A stretch of DNA of 5,922 bases from Candidatus Jordarchaeia archaeon (GCA_018383835.1 JAHAWR010000102.1:1-5922), one strand, 5' to 3'; shown: positions 1-5,721, counted from the first letter of the stretch. Notes: a model not told the origin generated them from the letters alone. Numbers and translations: made by a program.

Positions 1-486
1 GACCTGTAAGCTTTAACAACTTCCTCTATGTATCCTACGTCCCTCACGCGGCAGTTCCGCCTAGCCACATTGACCCCCCGCCTCAGCCAGCCTGTCCAGC
101 GCGTCTATCATGTAGAGGTCTCTCGAGTCGAGGAGGTGCATCCTGCAGTTCTGGTCAAACACGAGGGGGAAGCAGAAACCTTCTCGTCTTCAAGGTGGAG
201 GGGGAAAGTTGAGGCATGACGCGCCACAACTCCCCTCAGGGTTAGGGCACTCCTCGCAACATAGTGCTCAGAAACCATCAGCTCCAATGGTTCATGAACC
301 ACGCACTCGACCTCCACCCCTCTTTAAGCATCGACGAGATCTGTTTTGTTTTATGGTCGGCTCTGGGCTCAAGGGTGACGCCCTTGACGCCTAGGCGCCT
401 GGGCGCCTGAGCGTTTGGAGGAAGAGACCGAGTTCGTCACGTTCAAGAAGTAGTCAGCGTAGACAGGGGCAGCCCCCCGTCTCAAG
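1..486 (-). pseudogene. U32-family peptidase/hydroxylase-like pseudogene, multiply frameshifted, cut by window edge
   Basis: Reading the minus strand while switching frames gives one continuous U32-like protein. In order it shows VYADYFLNVTNS (about 464-429), LFLQTLRR (426-403), RLGVKGVTLEP then KQISSMLKEG (397-318), VEVECVVHEPLELMVSEHYV (317-258), CPNPEGSCGASCLN (249-208), FPLHLEDEK (about 206-180), GFCFPLVFDQNCRMHLLDSR (180-121), DLYMIDALDRLAEAG (120-76) and VNVARRNCRVRDVGYIEEVV (from 74). The family pattern (DYxLNvxNs, the ELM segment, clustered cysteines likely for an Fe-S cluster, LxDEKGxxFP, the NSxDL-like stretch, the final GxIEEVVKAYR) is unmistakable in order. Frames change near 427, 400, 318, 250, 206, 181 and 75, several in G/C runs and one in an 8-nt repeat. 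No start codon or N-terminal domain is visible beyond about 486. U32 members include proteases and oxygen-independent hydroxylases of tRNA, rRNA or quinones; which this was cannot be told. Intact neighbours carry equal homopolymers without error, which favours true decay over sequencing faults. Confidence 0.85.
387..413. repeat. 8-nt tandem repeat, about 3.4 units, inside the U32 pseudogene
   Basis: Plus-strand units are acgcctag, gcgcctgg, gcgcctga and a partial gcg. On the minus strand, removing one 8-nt unit restores the reading L-R-R-L-G-V across the junction, matching the family's leucine-rich turn before GVTL. A slippage duplication is the simplest origin of this frameshift. Confidence 0.75.
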
Positions 487-520
487 CAACCGGTTGGAGG
501 CTTGGGCTGATGCGTATCTT

Positions 521-547
521 CCCCCGGGGGGGTGCGGCGGATCCGCC
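521..547. repeat. Two adjacent perfect palindromes upstream of the promoter
   Basis: CCCCCGGGGG (521-530) and GGCGGATCCGCC (536-547) are perfect palindromes of 10 and 12 bp, separated by 5 bp and ending about 8 bp before the TATA box of the 152-residue gene. A smaller palindrome, AACCGGTT, lies at 488-495. They may be an operator or extruded-hairpin sequence, or the scar where the U32 gene lost its N-terminus. No function is proven. Confidence 0.5.
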
Positions 548-550
548 TAG

Positions 551-563
551 CAAGCTTTATAAG
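551..563 (+). promoter_or_regulatory. Archaeal TATA-box promoter of the 152-residue gene
   Basis: The stretch caagctttataag contains TTTATAAG (556-563), close to the archaeal TATA consensus, with an imperfect BRE-like caagc before it. Transcription would start about 22-26 bp downstream, near 584, leaving a leader of about 14 nt before the GTG at 598. Confidence 0.7.
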
Positions 564-571
564 TTTTCTCG

Positions 572-593
572 CAGGCTTTTCTTTACAAGCCTG
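572..593. promoter_or_regulatory. Inverted repeat at the predicted transcription start (operator-like)
   Basis: Arms caggctt (572-578) and aagcctg (587-593) are perfect complements around the 8-nt spacer ttctttac. The dyad sits between the TATA box and the first GTG and spans the expected start site near 584. As DNA it could bind a dimeric repressor that blocks initiation. As RNA it would be largely outside the transcript, so an operator is more likely than an RNA hairpin. Inference only. Confidence 0.45.
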
Positions 594-597
594 TTGA

Positions 598-1056
598 GTG
601 GTGGTGTTCTTGAGCAGGTATCTTAATCCTCCCAGCGAGGCTGACGTGGAACTCTTTGAGAAGATGCTGAGGAATGTTGGAGTCGAAGAGTTCTTGGACG
701 CCGCGAGGAGCGCGGCTGACTCGGTGAGCGCGAGGCTTAGGGAGGGAGACGTGAAGAGAGCGGCAGAGTACGTGTTCGACATGGTTGTTCAGTCGGTCAT
801 AGTGAACCAGCTCGAAGCCCCAAGAAAGGTCATAGACTTGCTTAAGAAGAGAGGTGAGAAGCTTAAGGGTCTGCTCGACAGCCCGGTCTTCAAGGTGAGC
901 GACAAGCTGCTGGAATCATTCGAGAAGGGGGACGTGAAGCTCTTCGCTGACGCGATGAGTGGCATTGAGAACGAGGTACTGGGGAAGATAAGCCTCGACA
1001 TAAGGTTCTCGATAGTGAATGACATTTACTGTGCATTCTACAAGTACACCCAGTAG
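598..1056 (+). CDS. Uncharacterised 152-residue helical protein
   Basis: I do not recognise a family. The product is almost all predicted amphipathic helix, rich in Lys, Glu, Asp, Leu and Val, with no signal peptide, membrane span or catalytic motif, so it is probably cytosolic. Two stretches resemble each other: REGDVKRAAEYV (residues 48-59) and EKGDVKLFADAM (109-120), each followed by further helix, which suggests an internal duplication or a helical-repeat fold. GTG codons at 598, 601 and 604 and a TTG at 610 are all possible starts; 598 follows the predicted promoter with a short leader and there is no clear Shine-Dalgarno site, as in leaderless or near-leaderless archaeal genes. Coding bias (AGG, AAG, GAG codons) supports a real gene. 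The last five codons and stop lie in a 23-bp sequence that is repeated immediately downstream. It is transcribed alone, between a pseudogene and a convergent gene. Confidence 0.8.
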   Translation: MVVFLSRYLNPPSEADVELFEKMLRNVGVEEFLDAARSAADSVSARLREGDVKRAAEYVFDMVVQSVIVNQLEAPRKVIDLLKKRGEKLKGLLDSPVFKVSDKLLESFEKGDVKLFADAMSGIENEVLGKISLDIRFSIVNDIYCAFYKYTQ

Positions 1057-1083
1057 CTATCTACAAGTACACCCAGTAGCTAT
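1038..1083. repeat. Exact 23-bp tandem duplication spanning two convergent stop codons
   Basis: Bases 1038-1060 and 1061-1083 are identical (beginning ctacaagtac and ending gtagctat). Copy 1 carries the plus gene's last codons and its TAG (1054-1056). Copy 2 carries the minus gene's TAG (1082-1080). Each copy contains the self-complementary tagcta, which holds a stop on both strands. Before duplication the two stops would have abutted, so duplication separated the genes without changing either protein. Confidence 0.95.
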
Positions 1084-1379
1084 CGGCTTCGAGGCTGCCC
1101 TCCGTCTTCGCTCTGCCTCTCCTTCTTCACTAAGTAGAGGGATGCGAGGAAAAGGCTCTGAAGGAGTAGTAGTGCCAGCAACAATGTGACTCCAAGCGCA
1201 TTCTGTATGTGGGCTGGGACAGGGTACATTTCCGGGGGAATCAGCTTAGCCCACCAGTTGGAAAGGAAGAACATGTTGACTGTGACGGCGCCTACCATGA
1301 GGAAGTAGATCAGGTAGCTTGTAGCCAGCTGAGCCCTGAGAAACTTGCTGGCCAGCTTAGCCCGTTTTCCCGATGACAA
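1080..1379 (-). CDS. Small two-helix membrane protein, function unknown
   Basis: The product is 99 residues. A basic N-terminus (SSGKRAKLASKFLRAQ) is followed by a hydrophobic segment at about residues 18-40 and a second at about 60-83 (GVTLLLALLLLQSLFLASLY), then a charged tail (KKERQSEDGG). The positive-inside rule puts both ends in the cytoplasm, with an external loop WWAKLIPPEMYPVPAHIQN. The layout recalls small DUF485/DUF4212-type proteins that accompany solute:sodium symporters, but I see no matching motif or symporter gene, so that is not a call. The start is TTG at 1379; a TATA-like box lies about 35 bp upstream and gives a short leader. It faces the 152-residue gene tail to tail. It lies downstream of the metallophosphoesterase gene across a 94-bp gap that holds its own promoter, so it is probably a separate unit. 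Confidence 0.75.
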   Translation of the reverse strand: MSSGKRAKLASKFLRAQLATSYLIYFLMVGAVTVNMFFLSNWWAKLIPPEMYPVPAHIQNALGVTLLLALLLLQSLFLASLYLVKKERQSEDGGQPRSR

Positions 1380-1412
1380 TGCACAGCACCCACCGTATGA
1401 TGGAGTTGTGGG

Positions 1413-1424
1413 ATTTTTAAAAAA
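1413..1424 (-). promoter_or_regulatory. TATA-like A/T box of the small membrane protein gene; possible U-tract terminator
   Basis: On the minus strand the sequence reads cattttttaaaaatcc, the only A/T-rich block in the 94-bp gap. Its centre lies about 40 bp before the TTG start, the right distance for TATA plus a short leader. The run of six T is also a plausible terminator for the upstream metallophosphoesterase transcript. Confidence 0.55.
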
Positions 1425-1473
1425 TGACGTAGACGTTTTGCCAGCCTACACCTCTCTTTTCGCTTGAGGCCGG

Positions 1474-2217
1474 CTATGCTTCGATGCGCATGCTACATAT
1501 TGGCTGCCTCTCCAGCGTCTCGGAGTTGACGCGCTCCGCCACCACCCGGTTTCTATTTACCGTTATCAGGTTAAAGGATGGAGGCGTATGTGCCTTCAGG
1601 CGGAGTGTGGTTGCAGTGCCCGCGTTGATGATGAGAATTTCGTTAAGCTTCCAGAACCAGGGGACGTGCTTGTGTCCGCATAGAACTAGGTGGACGTTTA
1701 GGTCTGAGAGAAGCTTCAGGAAGTCTCCCGAGTCTGAAGGTATGTTTCTCTCCCTGCCCGTCCCCGGGATGGGGACAAGGTGGTGGTGGAGTGCAACAGC
1801 CTTGACGCCGCTGAAGCCCTTAAGCTCATCCTCTACTATTCGGTAGGCGAGGCGGCCGATGTGTCCGTCATCTAGGTCCGGCTCGGTCGAGTCCACTCCA
1901 ACCACCCTAAGTGGCCCAACCTCGACGCTCGGGTACCGTGAACCGAAGAGCTCCTCGAAGAGCATGTAGCCGGCGTTGCGTGAGTCATGGTTGCCCAAGA
2001 CGACCAGTACGCGTTCAACCTTAAACCGGTCAAGGAAAGCCTTCGCCTCCCTATACTCGTGAGGGTGGCCATTATCTGTGAGGTCTCCTGTGACGACCAG
2101 CAAGTCCGGTTTTACCCTATTCACTTCCTCGACGACGTTTTCCCCCAGTTCTCTTGAAAAATACCCTGATGTGAGGTGTATGTCGGAAATGTGAGCCACC
2201 AAAACCCTTTCCTTCAC
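1474..2217 (-). CDS. Metallophosphoesterase, class III cyclic-nucleotide phosphodiesterase-like
   Basis: This is a 247-residue calcineurin-like phosphoesterase with every canonical metal-binding motif: D12-I-H14, G44-D45-x2-D48, G75-N-H-D78, the histidine block H144-H146, and G181-H-K-H184 followed by NAGT (198-201). The pattern D-x-H, GDx2D, GNHD, H, GHxH is that of class III phosphodiesterases (Icc/CpdA, Rv0805-like) and relatives; these hydrolyse phosphomonoesters or diesters with a two-metal centre. There is no signal peptide or membrane span, so it is cytosolic or peripheral. The start is GTG at 2217, chosen because aaggaggg (2232-2225) is a strong Shine-Dalgarno site 7 nt before it and SDIHL falls at the usual N-terminal position. 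It follows the flippase-like gene by 20 bp, so the two are cotranscribed. The substrate is unknown; pyrophosphate or lipid-phosphate turnover linked to polyprenyl carriers is possible but is inferred only from the neighbour. Confidence 0.93.
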   Translation of the reverse strand: MKERVLVAHISDIHLTSGYFSRELGENVVEEVNRVKPDLLVVTGDLTDNGHPHEYREAKAFLDRFKVERVLVVLGNHDSRNAGYMLFEELFGSRYPSVEVGPLRVVGVDSTEPDLDDGHIGRLAYRIVEDELKGFSGVKAVALHHHLVPIPGTGRERNIPSDSGDFLKLLSDLNVHLVLCGHKHVPWFWKLNEILIINAGTATTLRLKAHTPPSFNLITVNRNRVVAERVNSETLERQPICSMRIEA

Positions 2218-2237
2218 GAGGCAACCCTCCTTGTTTG

Positions 2238-3389
2238 TTAAGTCCCTCCCGAATGGATTTCTGACGCTTTATGTAGGTGACCTGACAAGATGGAGCCGAC
2301 ACCTATCCCGTTGTGGATCAGTGAAGGCAACCCCGCCGCTGAGCAGTATGCTAGGCGGGCCATGTGGTCCAGTAGGGCGACCGCCAGCCCCAGGTTCAGG
2401 GGGAGCCCAGTTATGCCTAAGACCACTGCGACAACGAACTCGTAAACTCCGAATCCCCCGGGGACTAGCGGGAAGAACTTTGAGGCAAACCCTAGGAGGG
2501 CTGACAACATGCAGACCTCGGCTGAGACCGACGAGAAGGGCGACATGAAAATGGCGAGCATGACAGCGTCTGCGAGCCATACGCTGGGGTAGACTCCTGC
2601 AAGTATTACGAGTGCGAGCATCTGGGTGAGCTCCGGGATCCCGGCGGCGTTGATGAAAATGTAGATGGAGAAGGCGTCGGTGACCCATATCGGGAAGGAG
2701 AGTAGCGTGGCGGCGGCTAGCGACCTAGGTTTCCTAGAGAGCTTTTGCACTCCATCCTTCATTCCGAGGGCTAAACTATACACTACCTCATGCATTCTCT
2801 TTGACACCTTATGTAGCCTGAGGACGTTAATTATTCTTGGCCCAGCAACACAGAAAGCCAAGGTTAGGATTAAGATCACAGCTAGAATGGCGAAGACTAT
2901 TACCGTTATTAACTTAATGTGGAATGGTATGAGGCTGCTGAAGCTCGCAGTGAAGATCAGTATTGATGAAACCAGCGCTATGGAGAGGATGTCGAAGGCT
3001 CGCTCGATAGCTATGGTCGATGTGCTCTCCCCCAGAGGCACCCCACCCTGAGAGGCTAGGAGAGATATTCTGAGCAAGTCACCTAGCTTTGCAGGCGTCA
3101 CCTCATTCATGAACCAGCCGGAGAAGTTGATGCTCACGAGCCTAACTATGCCGACTTTGCCGCCAGCGGCGTCCACGATAACCTTCCACCTCACAGCCCT
3201 CAGGGCGAAGGACAACGTGTAGGCTGCGACGAACAGTGCAACCCAAGCCGGGCGGAGCCTTGAAGCTAAGCTCAGAAAGAGGTCGACCTTTATCAGCCAC
3301 AGGACGACAAGTATGAGGGCGATTGAAAGCGAGAACGCCACAGCCTTAAGCACCGATCCCCTGCTAACCAATACGTACCCCTCCACCAT
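2238..3389 (-). CDS. UPF0104/LPG_synthase_TM family integral membrane protein (flippase-like)
   Basis: This 383-residue multi-pass protein has about eight hydrophobic segments. Family hallmarks appear in order: R64-A-V-R67-W, N95-E-V-T-P-A-K-L-G-D-L-L-R107, E129-R-A-F-D133 and P310-G-G-F-G-V-Y-E317. These define the TIGR00374/PF03706 family, whose members include the lipid-flipping part of bacterial MprF and the membrane part of some archaeal GT2 enzymes. The likely role is movement or handling of a lipid-linked substrate in the membrane. The start is ATG at 3389. AGGAGG at 3407-3402 lies 12 nt upstream, rather far, but no better start is seen. It is the first gene of an operon with the metallophosphoesterase and is divergent from a DPM1-like glycosyltransferase. 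It is somewhat longer than the usual 310-340 residues, with extra N-terminal residues and a polar tail after about 360. Transport is inferred from the family, not shown. Confidence 0.9.
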   Translation of the reverse strand: MVEGYVLVSRGSVLKAVAFSLSIALILVVLWLIKVDLFLSLASRLRPAWVALFVAAYTLSFALRAVRWKVIVDAAGGKVGIVRLVSINFSGWFMNEVTPAKLGDLLRISLLASQGGVPLGESTSTIAIERAFDILSIALVSSILIFTASFSSLIPFHIKLITVIVFAILAVILILTLAFCVAGPRIINVLRLHKVSKRMHEVVYSLALGMKDGVQKLSRKPRSLAAATLLSFPIWVTDAFSIYIFINAAGIPELTQMLALVILAGVYPSVWLADAVMLAIFMSPFSSVSAEVCMLSALLGFASKFFPLVPGGFGVYEFVVAVVLGITGLPLNLGLAVALLDHMARLAYCSAAGLPSLIHNGIGVGSILSGHLHKASEIHSGGT

Positions 3390-3452
3390 AAGAGGATGCA
3401 GCCTCCTTTTCAGCTTTTCCCCTCCGGCGCCGAAGACCCATCTTGACCGCTT

Positions 3453-3468
3453 AGAAAAGCTTTTATCT
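3453..3468. promoter_or_regulatory. Bidirectional BRE/TATA promoter between the flippase-like and GT2 operons
   Basis: The plus strand reads agaaaagcttttatct: a purine/A-rich BRE (agaaaag) followed by TTTTATC, placing transcription start near 3488. The minus strand reads gataaaagcttttct, a usable box with start near 3435 and about a 45-nt leader to the ATG at 3389. The core AAAAGCTTTT (3455-3464) is a perfect palindrome, so one site could serve both genes and couple their expression. Confidence 0.65.
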
Positions 3469-3499
3469 TCACCGGCTTAGAGGTTAATGAACCGCCCTC

Positions 3500-3509
3500 G
3501 AGGTGGAGG
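3500..3509 (+). promoter_or_regulatory. Shine-Dalgarno site favouring the TTG start at 3515 of the GT2 gene
   Basis: The run gaggtggagg pairs well with the archaeal 16S 3' end (CACCUCC). It overlaps the GTG at 3503 and so could not serve it, but it is ideally spaced for TTG 3515. Initiation at 3515 would give a 228-residue protein beginning MKGRVSVIIP. If the GTG is used instead, translation would have to be near-leaderless, since transcription is expected near 3488. Confidence 0.5.
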
Positions 3510-4201
3510 CAGCGTTGAAGGGAAGGGTTTCCGTAATAATTCCGTGCTTTAACGAGGAGGGGACGATCTCGGAGGTTATAGAGAGGGTTAAGCGCGTCGA
3601 CCTCGGACTTGAGAAAGAGATAGTGGTCGTCGACGACGGGTCAACGGACTCCTCGTTCGAGAAAGCCAGCAGCCACAGCGGCGTGGTGGTGGTCAGGCAT
3701 GAGAGGAACATGGGTAAGGGGGCGGCTGTCAAGACGGGGATAGCGCACTCCACTGGAGACATAGTGGTAATACAGGACGCCGACTTGGAGTACCTCCCGG
3801 AGGACATACCCGGTCTCCTAGCCCCGTTGCTGCGCGGGGAGGCCGACGTAGTCTACGGCTCACGCTTCATTGGCAGCATAGAGGAAATGTCCCTGAGCCA
3901 CAGGCTGGGCAACAGGGTGCTCTCATGGACCACCCGCTTGTTTTTCGGATCCAAAATAACCGATATGATGACAGGGTACAAGGCATTCAAGAGGGAGGCT
4001 GTTGAGGGGTTGGAGTTGAGGGCGAGGAGGTTCGAGTTCGAGCCTGAGGTCACGGCGAAGCTCCTCAAAAGGGGAGCAAAAATAGTGGAGGTCCCGATAA
4101 AGTACAGTGTGAGGAAAAGCGGGGAGGCAAAGATAAGGTGGAGGGACGGGCTAACCTGTCTGTGGTGGCTCCTGAAGGAGAAGCTTAGGAGAGGAAACTA
4201 G
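3503..4201 (+). CDS. GT2 family glycosyltransferase, dolichyl-phosphate sugar synthase (DPM1-like)
   Basis: This is a 232-residue GT-A fold enzyme without membrane spans. Visible motifs are VSVIIPCFNEE (residues 9-19), IVVVDDGSTD (40-49), NMGKGAAVKTG (69-79, nucleotide/lipid-phosphate region), Q91-D92-A-D94 (the metal-binding DxD), VYGSRF (117-122), TDMMTGYKAF and the EVPIKYSVRKSGEAKI stretch near the C-terminus. This matches the DPM/DPG-synthase group that moves mannose or glucose from GDP or UDP to polyprenyl phosphate on the cytoplasmic face. The sugar cannot be read from sequence. In-frame stops at 3485-3490 limit the start: GTG 3503 or TTG 3515. The TTG has gtggagg just 6 nt upstream and removes four non-conserved residues, so it is a serious alternative. 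It forms an operon with the membrane glycosyltransferase 11 bp downstream and is driven by the divergent promoter. Confidence 0.93.
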   Translation: MEAALKGRVSVIIPCFNEEGTISEVIERVKRVDLGLEKEIVVVDDGSTDSSFEKASSHSGVVVVRHERNMGKGAAVKTGIAHSTGDIVVIQDADLEYLPEDIPGLLAPLLRGEADVVYGSRFIGSIEEMSLSHRLGNRVLSWTTRLFFGSKITDMMTGYKAFKREAVEGLELRARRFEFEPEVTAKLLKRGAKIVEVPIKYSVRKSGEAKIRWRDGLTCLWWLLKEKLRRGN

Positions 4202-4212
4202 GGGGAGAATGG

Positions 4213-5721
4213 GTGGGTCGGGCGTTTAGCTTGCTGGCGGCGAAGGCTTCACGCTTCGTGGGAGAGTGCCGCAGCGACTGGGTTGCCGCATTCACCGTGG
4301 CCACGGTGCTCGTCAGAGGGGTGCTTTCGCTGCTTCCCGTCCCCGTCACGTGGGACGAAGCGGTCTACGCCAACCTTGCAAGGGACTACTACTACTTCGG
4401 GTTCTACTTCTACTTCCCCCAGCAGGTAATCTTAGACTTCGCCAGAGCCCCCTTGACCCCCCTTTCAGTTTACGCAGCATACCTCCTAACCGGGCCAAGC
4501 CACACTATTGCTCAGCTGGTGGTTTACGCCTACTCGGTCGCCGCCATCTACACCGTTTACCTGCTGGGCAGAGAAATGTACGGTGAGAGGGTTGGAAGAT
4601 TCTCAGCTCTAGCCATCGCCTGCAGCCCGTTCCTACTTGTCTCCTCGTGGGGGATTCTCAGCGAGCCACCATGCATGTTCTTCTCGGCGATATTCCTGCT
4701 CATGGTCTACAGGGCGCAGAGAAACCCTAAATACTACGTTCCTGCGGGAGCTGCGCTGACACTCACCACCCTCGCACGGTACCCCGGCGCCATCATGCTC
4801 GCAGTTGGCCTCTTCATGGTGGTGGCATCAAGGAATACAATGAAGGCGCTCAAGTCTCCTTGGCTCTACGCCGGGCTGGCCGTAGCCCTTGCCACAGCCG
4901 CCCCGTGGCTACTATTCAGTAAAAGTGTAACCGGCTCGTACATGGGGTTCCTCCAGATATTCTTCGCTTCAACCCAGCAGTGGATGCGCGACCCGTACAC
5001 GATGCTTCTCGGCGTCACACCCCTAGACCTTCTCGTCAGTGCGTCCTACGATGTCCTGGCAGCCATAGCTCTCCCGGGCGCCCTTATATCCTACTTCCTT
5101 TGGGGGGTTAGGACGGGGAGGGCAAGCGCGGAGGGAAAAACGCTCGTGTTCTGGCTGCTCTCCCACGCTGTCGCCTACGGCTTACTCATGAGGACGGCGC
5201 GCCTAATCGACTACTTGAGGTATAATGAAACGTCGTTGCCAGCAGTAGCGGTGCTCTCAGCGGTGGGGTTAGCGGTCATATTGGGAGAGGGAGGCGTGAG
5301 GCTTAGGGCTCCACACTCCACTCTAGCTGGGAGGAAGGGGGTTGCACTGGCGCTCATAGCGCTCAACTTCGCAGCTGGCTTCGCGGGGGCATATGTGGTC
5401 AGGGGAGAGGCGGCGGTAAGCGAGTCTGGGGTAGCGGTTCCTGTTCCAGTGTACGAGTTTCTAGCTGTGGCTACGCCACCCGACGGGTCCATCCTCTCCA
5501 ACATATACCCCATAGTGAGTTACTACACGGATAAAGTGTGCATGTGGCTCCAAACAATTTGGCTGAACGACCAAATGCTAGCTTACCTCAACGTCAAGTA
5601 CATCTTCCTCAACCTCAACCGCTACTGCCCAGTCGACGCGCTAATGTACGTTGAATCTCACCCCGAAAAATTCGAGAGGATACTAGTGTGCGGCGGAATA
5701 GTACTCTACAGGGTCAAGTAG
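4213..5721 (+). CDS. PMT/ArnT-like (GT-C) membrane glycosyltransferase using a polyprenyl-phosphate sugar donor
   Basis: This 502-residue multi-pass protein has the GT-C architecture. The first span at about 24-43 is followed by an external loop with T46-W-D-E-A50, whose acidic pair is the expected catalytic/metal site of GT39/GT83 enzymes, then ARAPLTP (77-83). Further spans lie at about 101-119, 131-147, 154-167, 175-205, 216-235, 279-297, 310-326, 341-358 and 376-396. SEPP (150-153), ARYPG (188-192) and RYNETSLPAVAVL (336-348) are typical family signatures. The last 100 residues form an external soluble domain with Cys443, Cys472 and Cys493. Such enzymes move a sugar from a dolichyl-phosphate donor to a protein or lipid-linked glycan on the outer face. 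The start is GTG 4213 after a gggggag site; the ATG at 4209 is out of frame and stops at once. It is cotranscribed with the GT2 enzyme that would make its donor. The acceptor is unknown. YYYFGFYFYF (59-68) is unusually aromatic. Confidence 0.9.
   Translation: MGRAFSLLAAKASRFVGECRSDWVAAFTVATVLVRGVLSLLPVPVTWDEAVYANLARDYYYFGFYFYFPQQVILDFARAPLTPLSVYAAYLLTGPSHTIAQLVVYAYSVAAIYTVYLLGREMYGERVGRFSALAIACSPFLLVSSWGILSEPPCMFFSAIFLLMVYRAQRNPKYYVPAGAALTLTTLARYPGAIMLAVGLFMVVASRNTMKALKSPWLYAGLAVALATAAPWLLFSKSVTGSYMGFLQIFFASTQQWMRDPYTMLLGVTPLDLLVSASYDVLAAIALPGALISYFLWGVRTGRASAEGKTLVFWLLSHAVAYGLLMRTARLIDYLRYNETSLPAVAVLSAVGLAVILGEGGVRLRAPHSTLAGRKGVALALIALNFAAGFAGAYVVRGEAAVSESGVAVPVPVYEFLAVATPPDGSILSNIYPIVSYYTDKVCMWLQTIWLNDQMLAYLNVKYIFLNLNRYCPVDALMYVESHPEKFERILVCGGIVLYRVK

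Noticed and set aside
369..782. 137-codon minus-strand open frame covering the 5' half of the orphan gene and the U32 remnant
   Set aside because: Its first two thirds are low-complexity Ser/Leu antisense of the plus-strand gene. Only its tail, around VYADYFLNVTNS, is meaningful, and that belongs to the pseudogene.
1038..1083. Seed of a CRISPR or an attachment site
   Set aside because: There are only two abutting copies with no spacer, no integrase and no tRNA. It is a simple tandem duplication.
2117..2302. 61-codon minus-strand frame bridging the flippase-like and phosphoesterase genes
   Set aside because: It is out of frame with both confident genes and overlaps their ends; its composition is basic and low-complexity, as expected of a shadow frame.
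2269..2688. 139-codon minus-strand frame with many His and Arg
   Set aside because: It lies in an alternative frame inside the flippase-like gene, whose family motifs (PGGFGVYE and others) show the true frame.
3963..3969. ATGATGA resembling a box C of a C/D guide RNA
   Set aside because: It encodes conserved residues of the GT2 motif TDMMTGYKAF and has no matching D box at the right spacing. A similar match near 1628 in the phosphoesterase gene was rejected because the nearest downstream CTGA is too far away for a normal C/D RNA.
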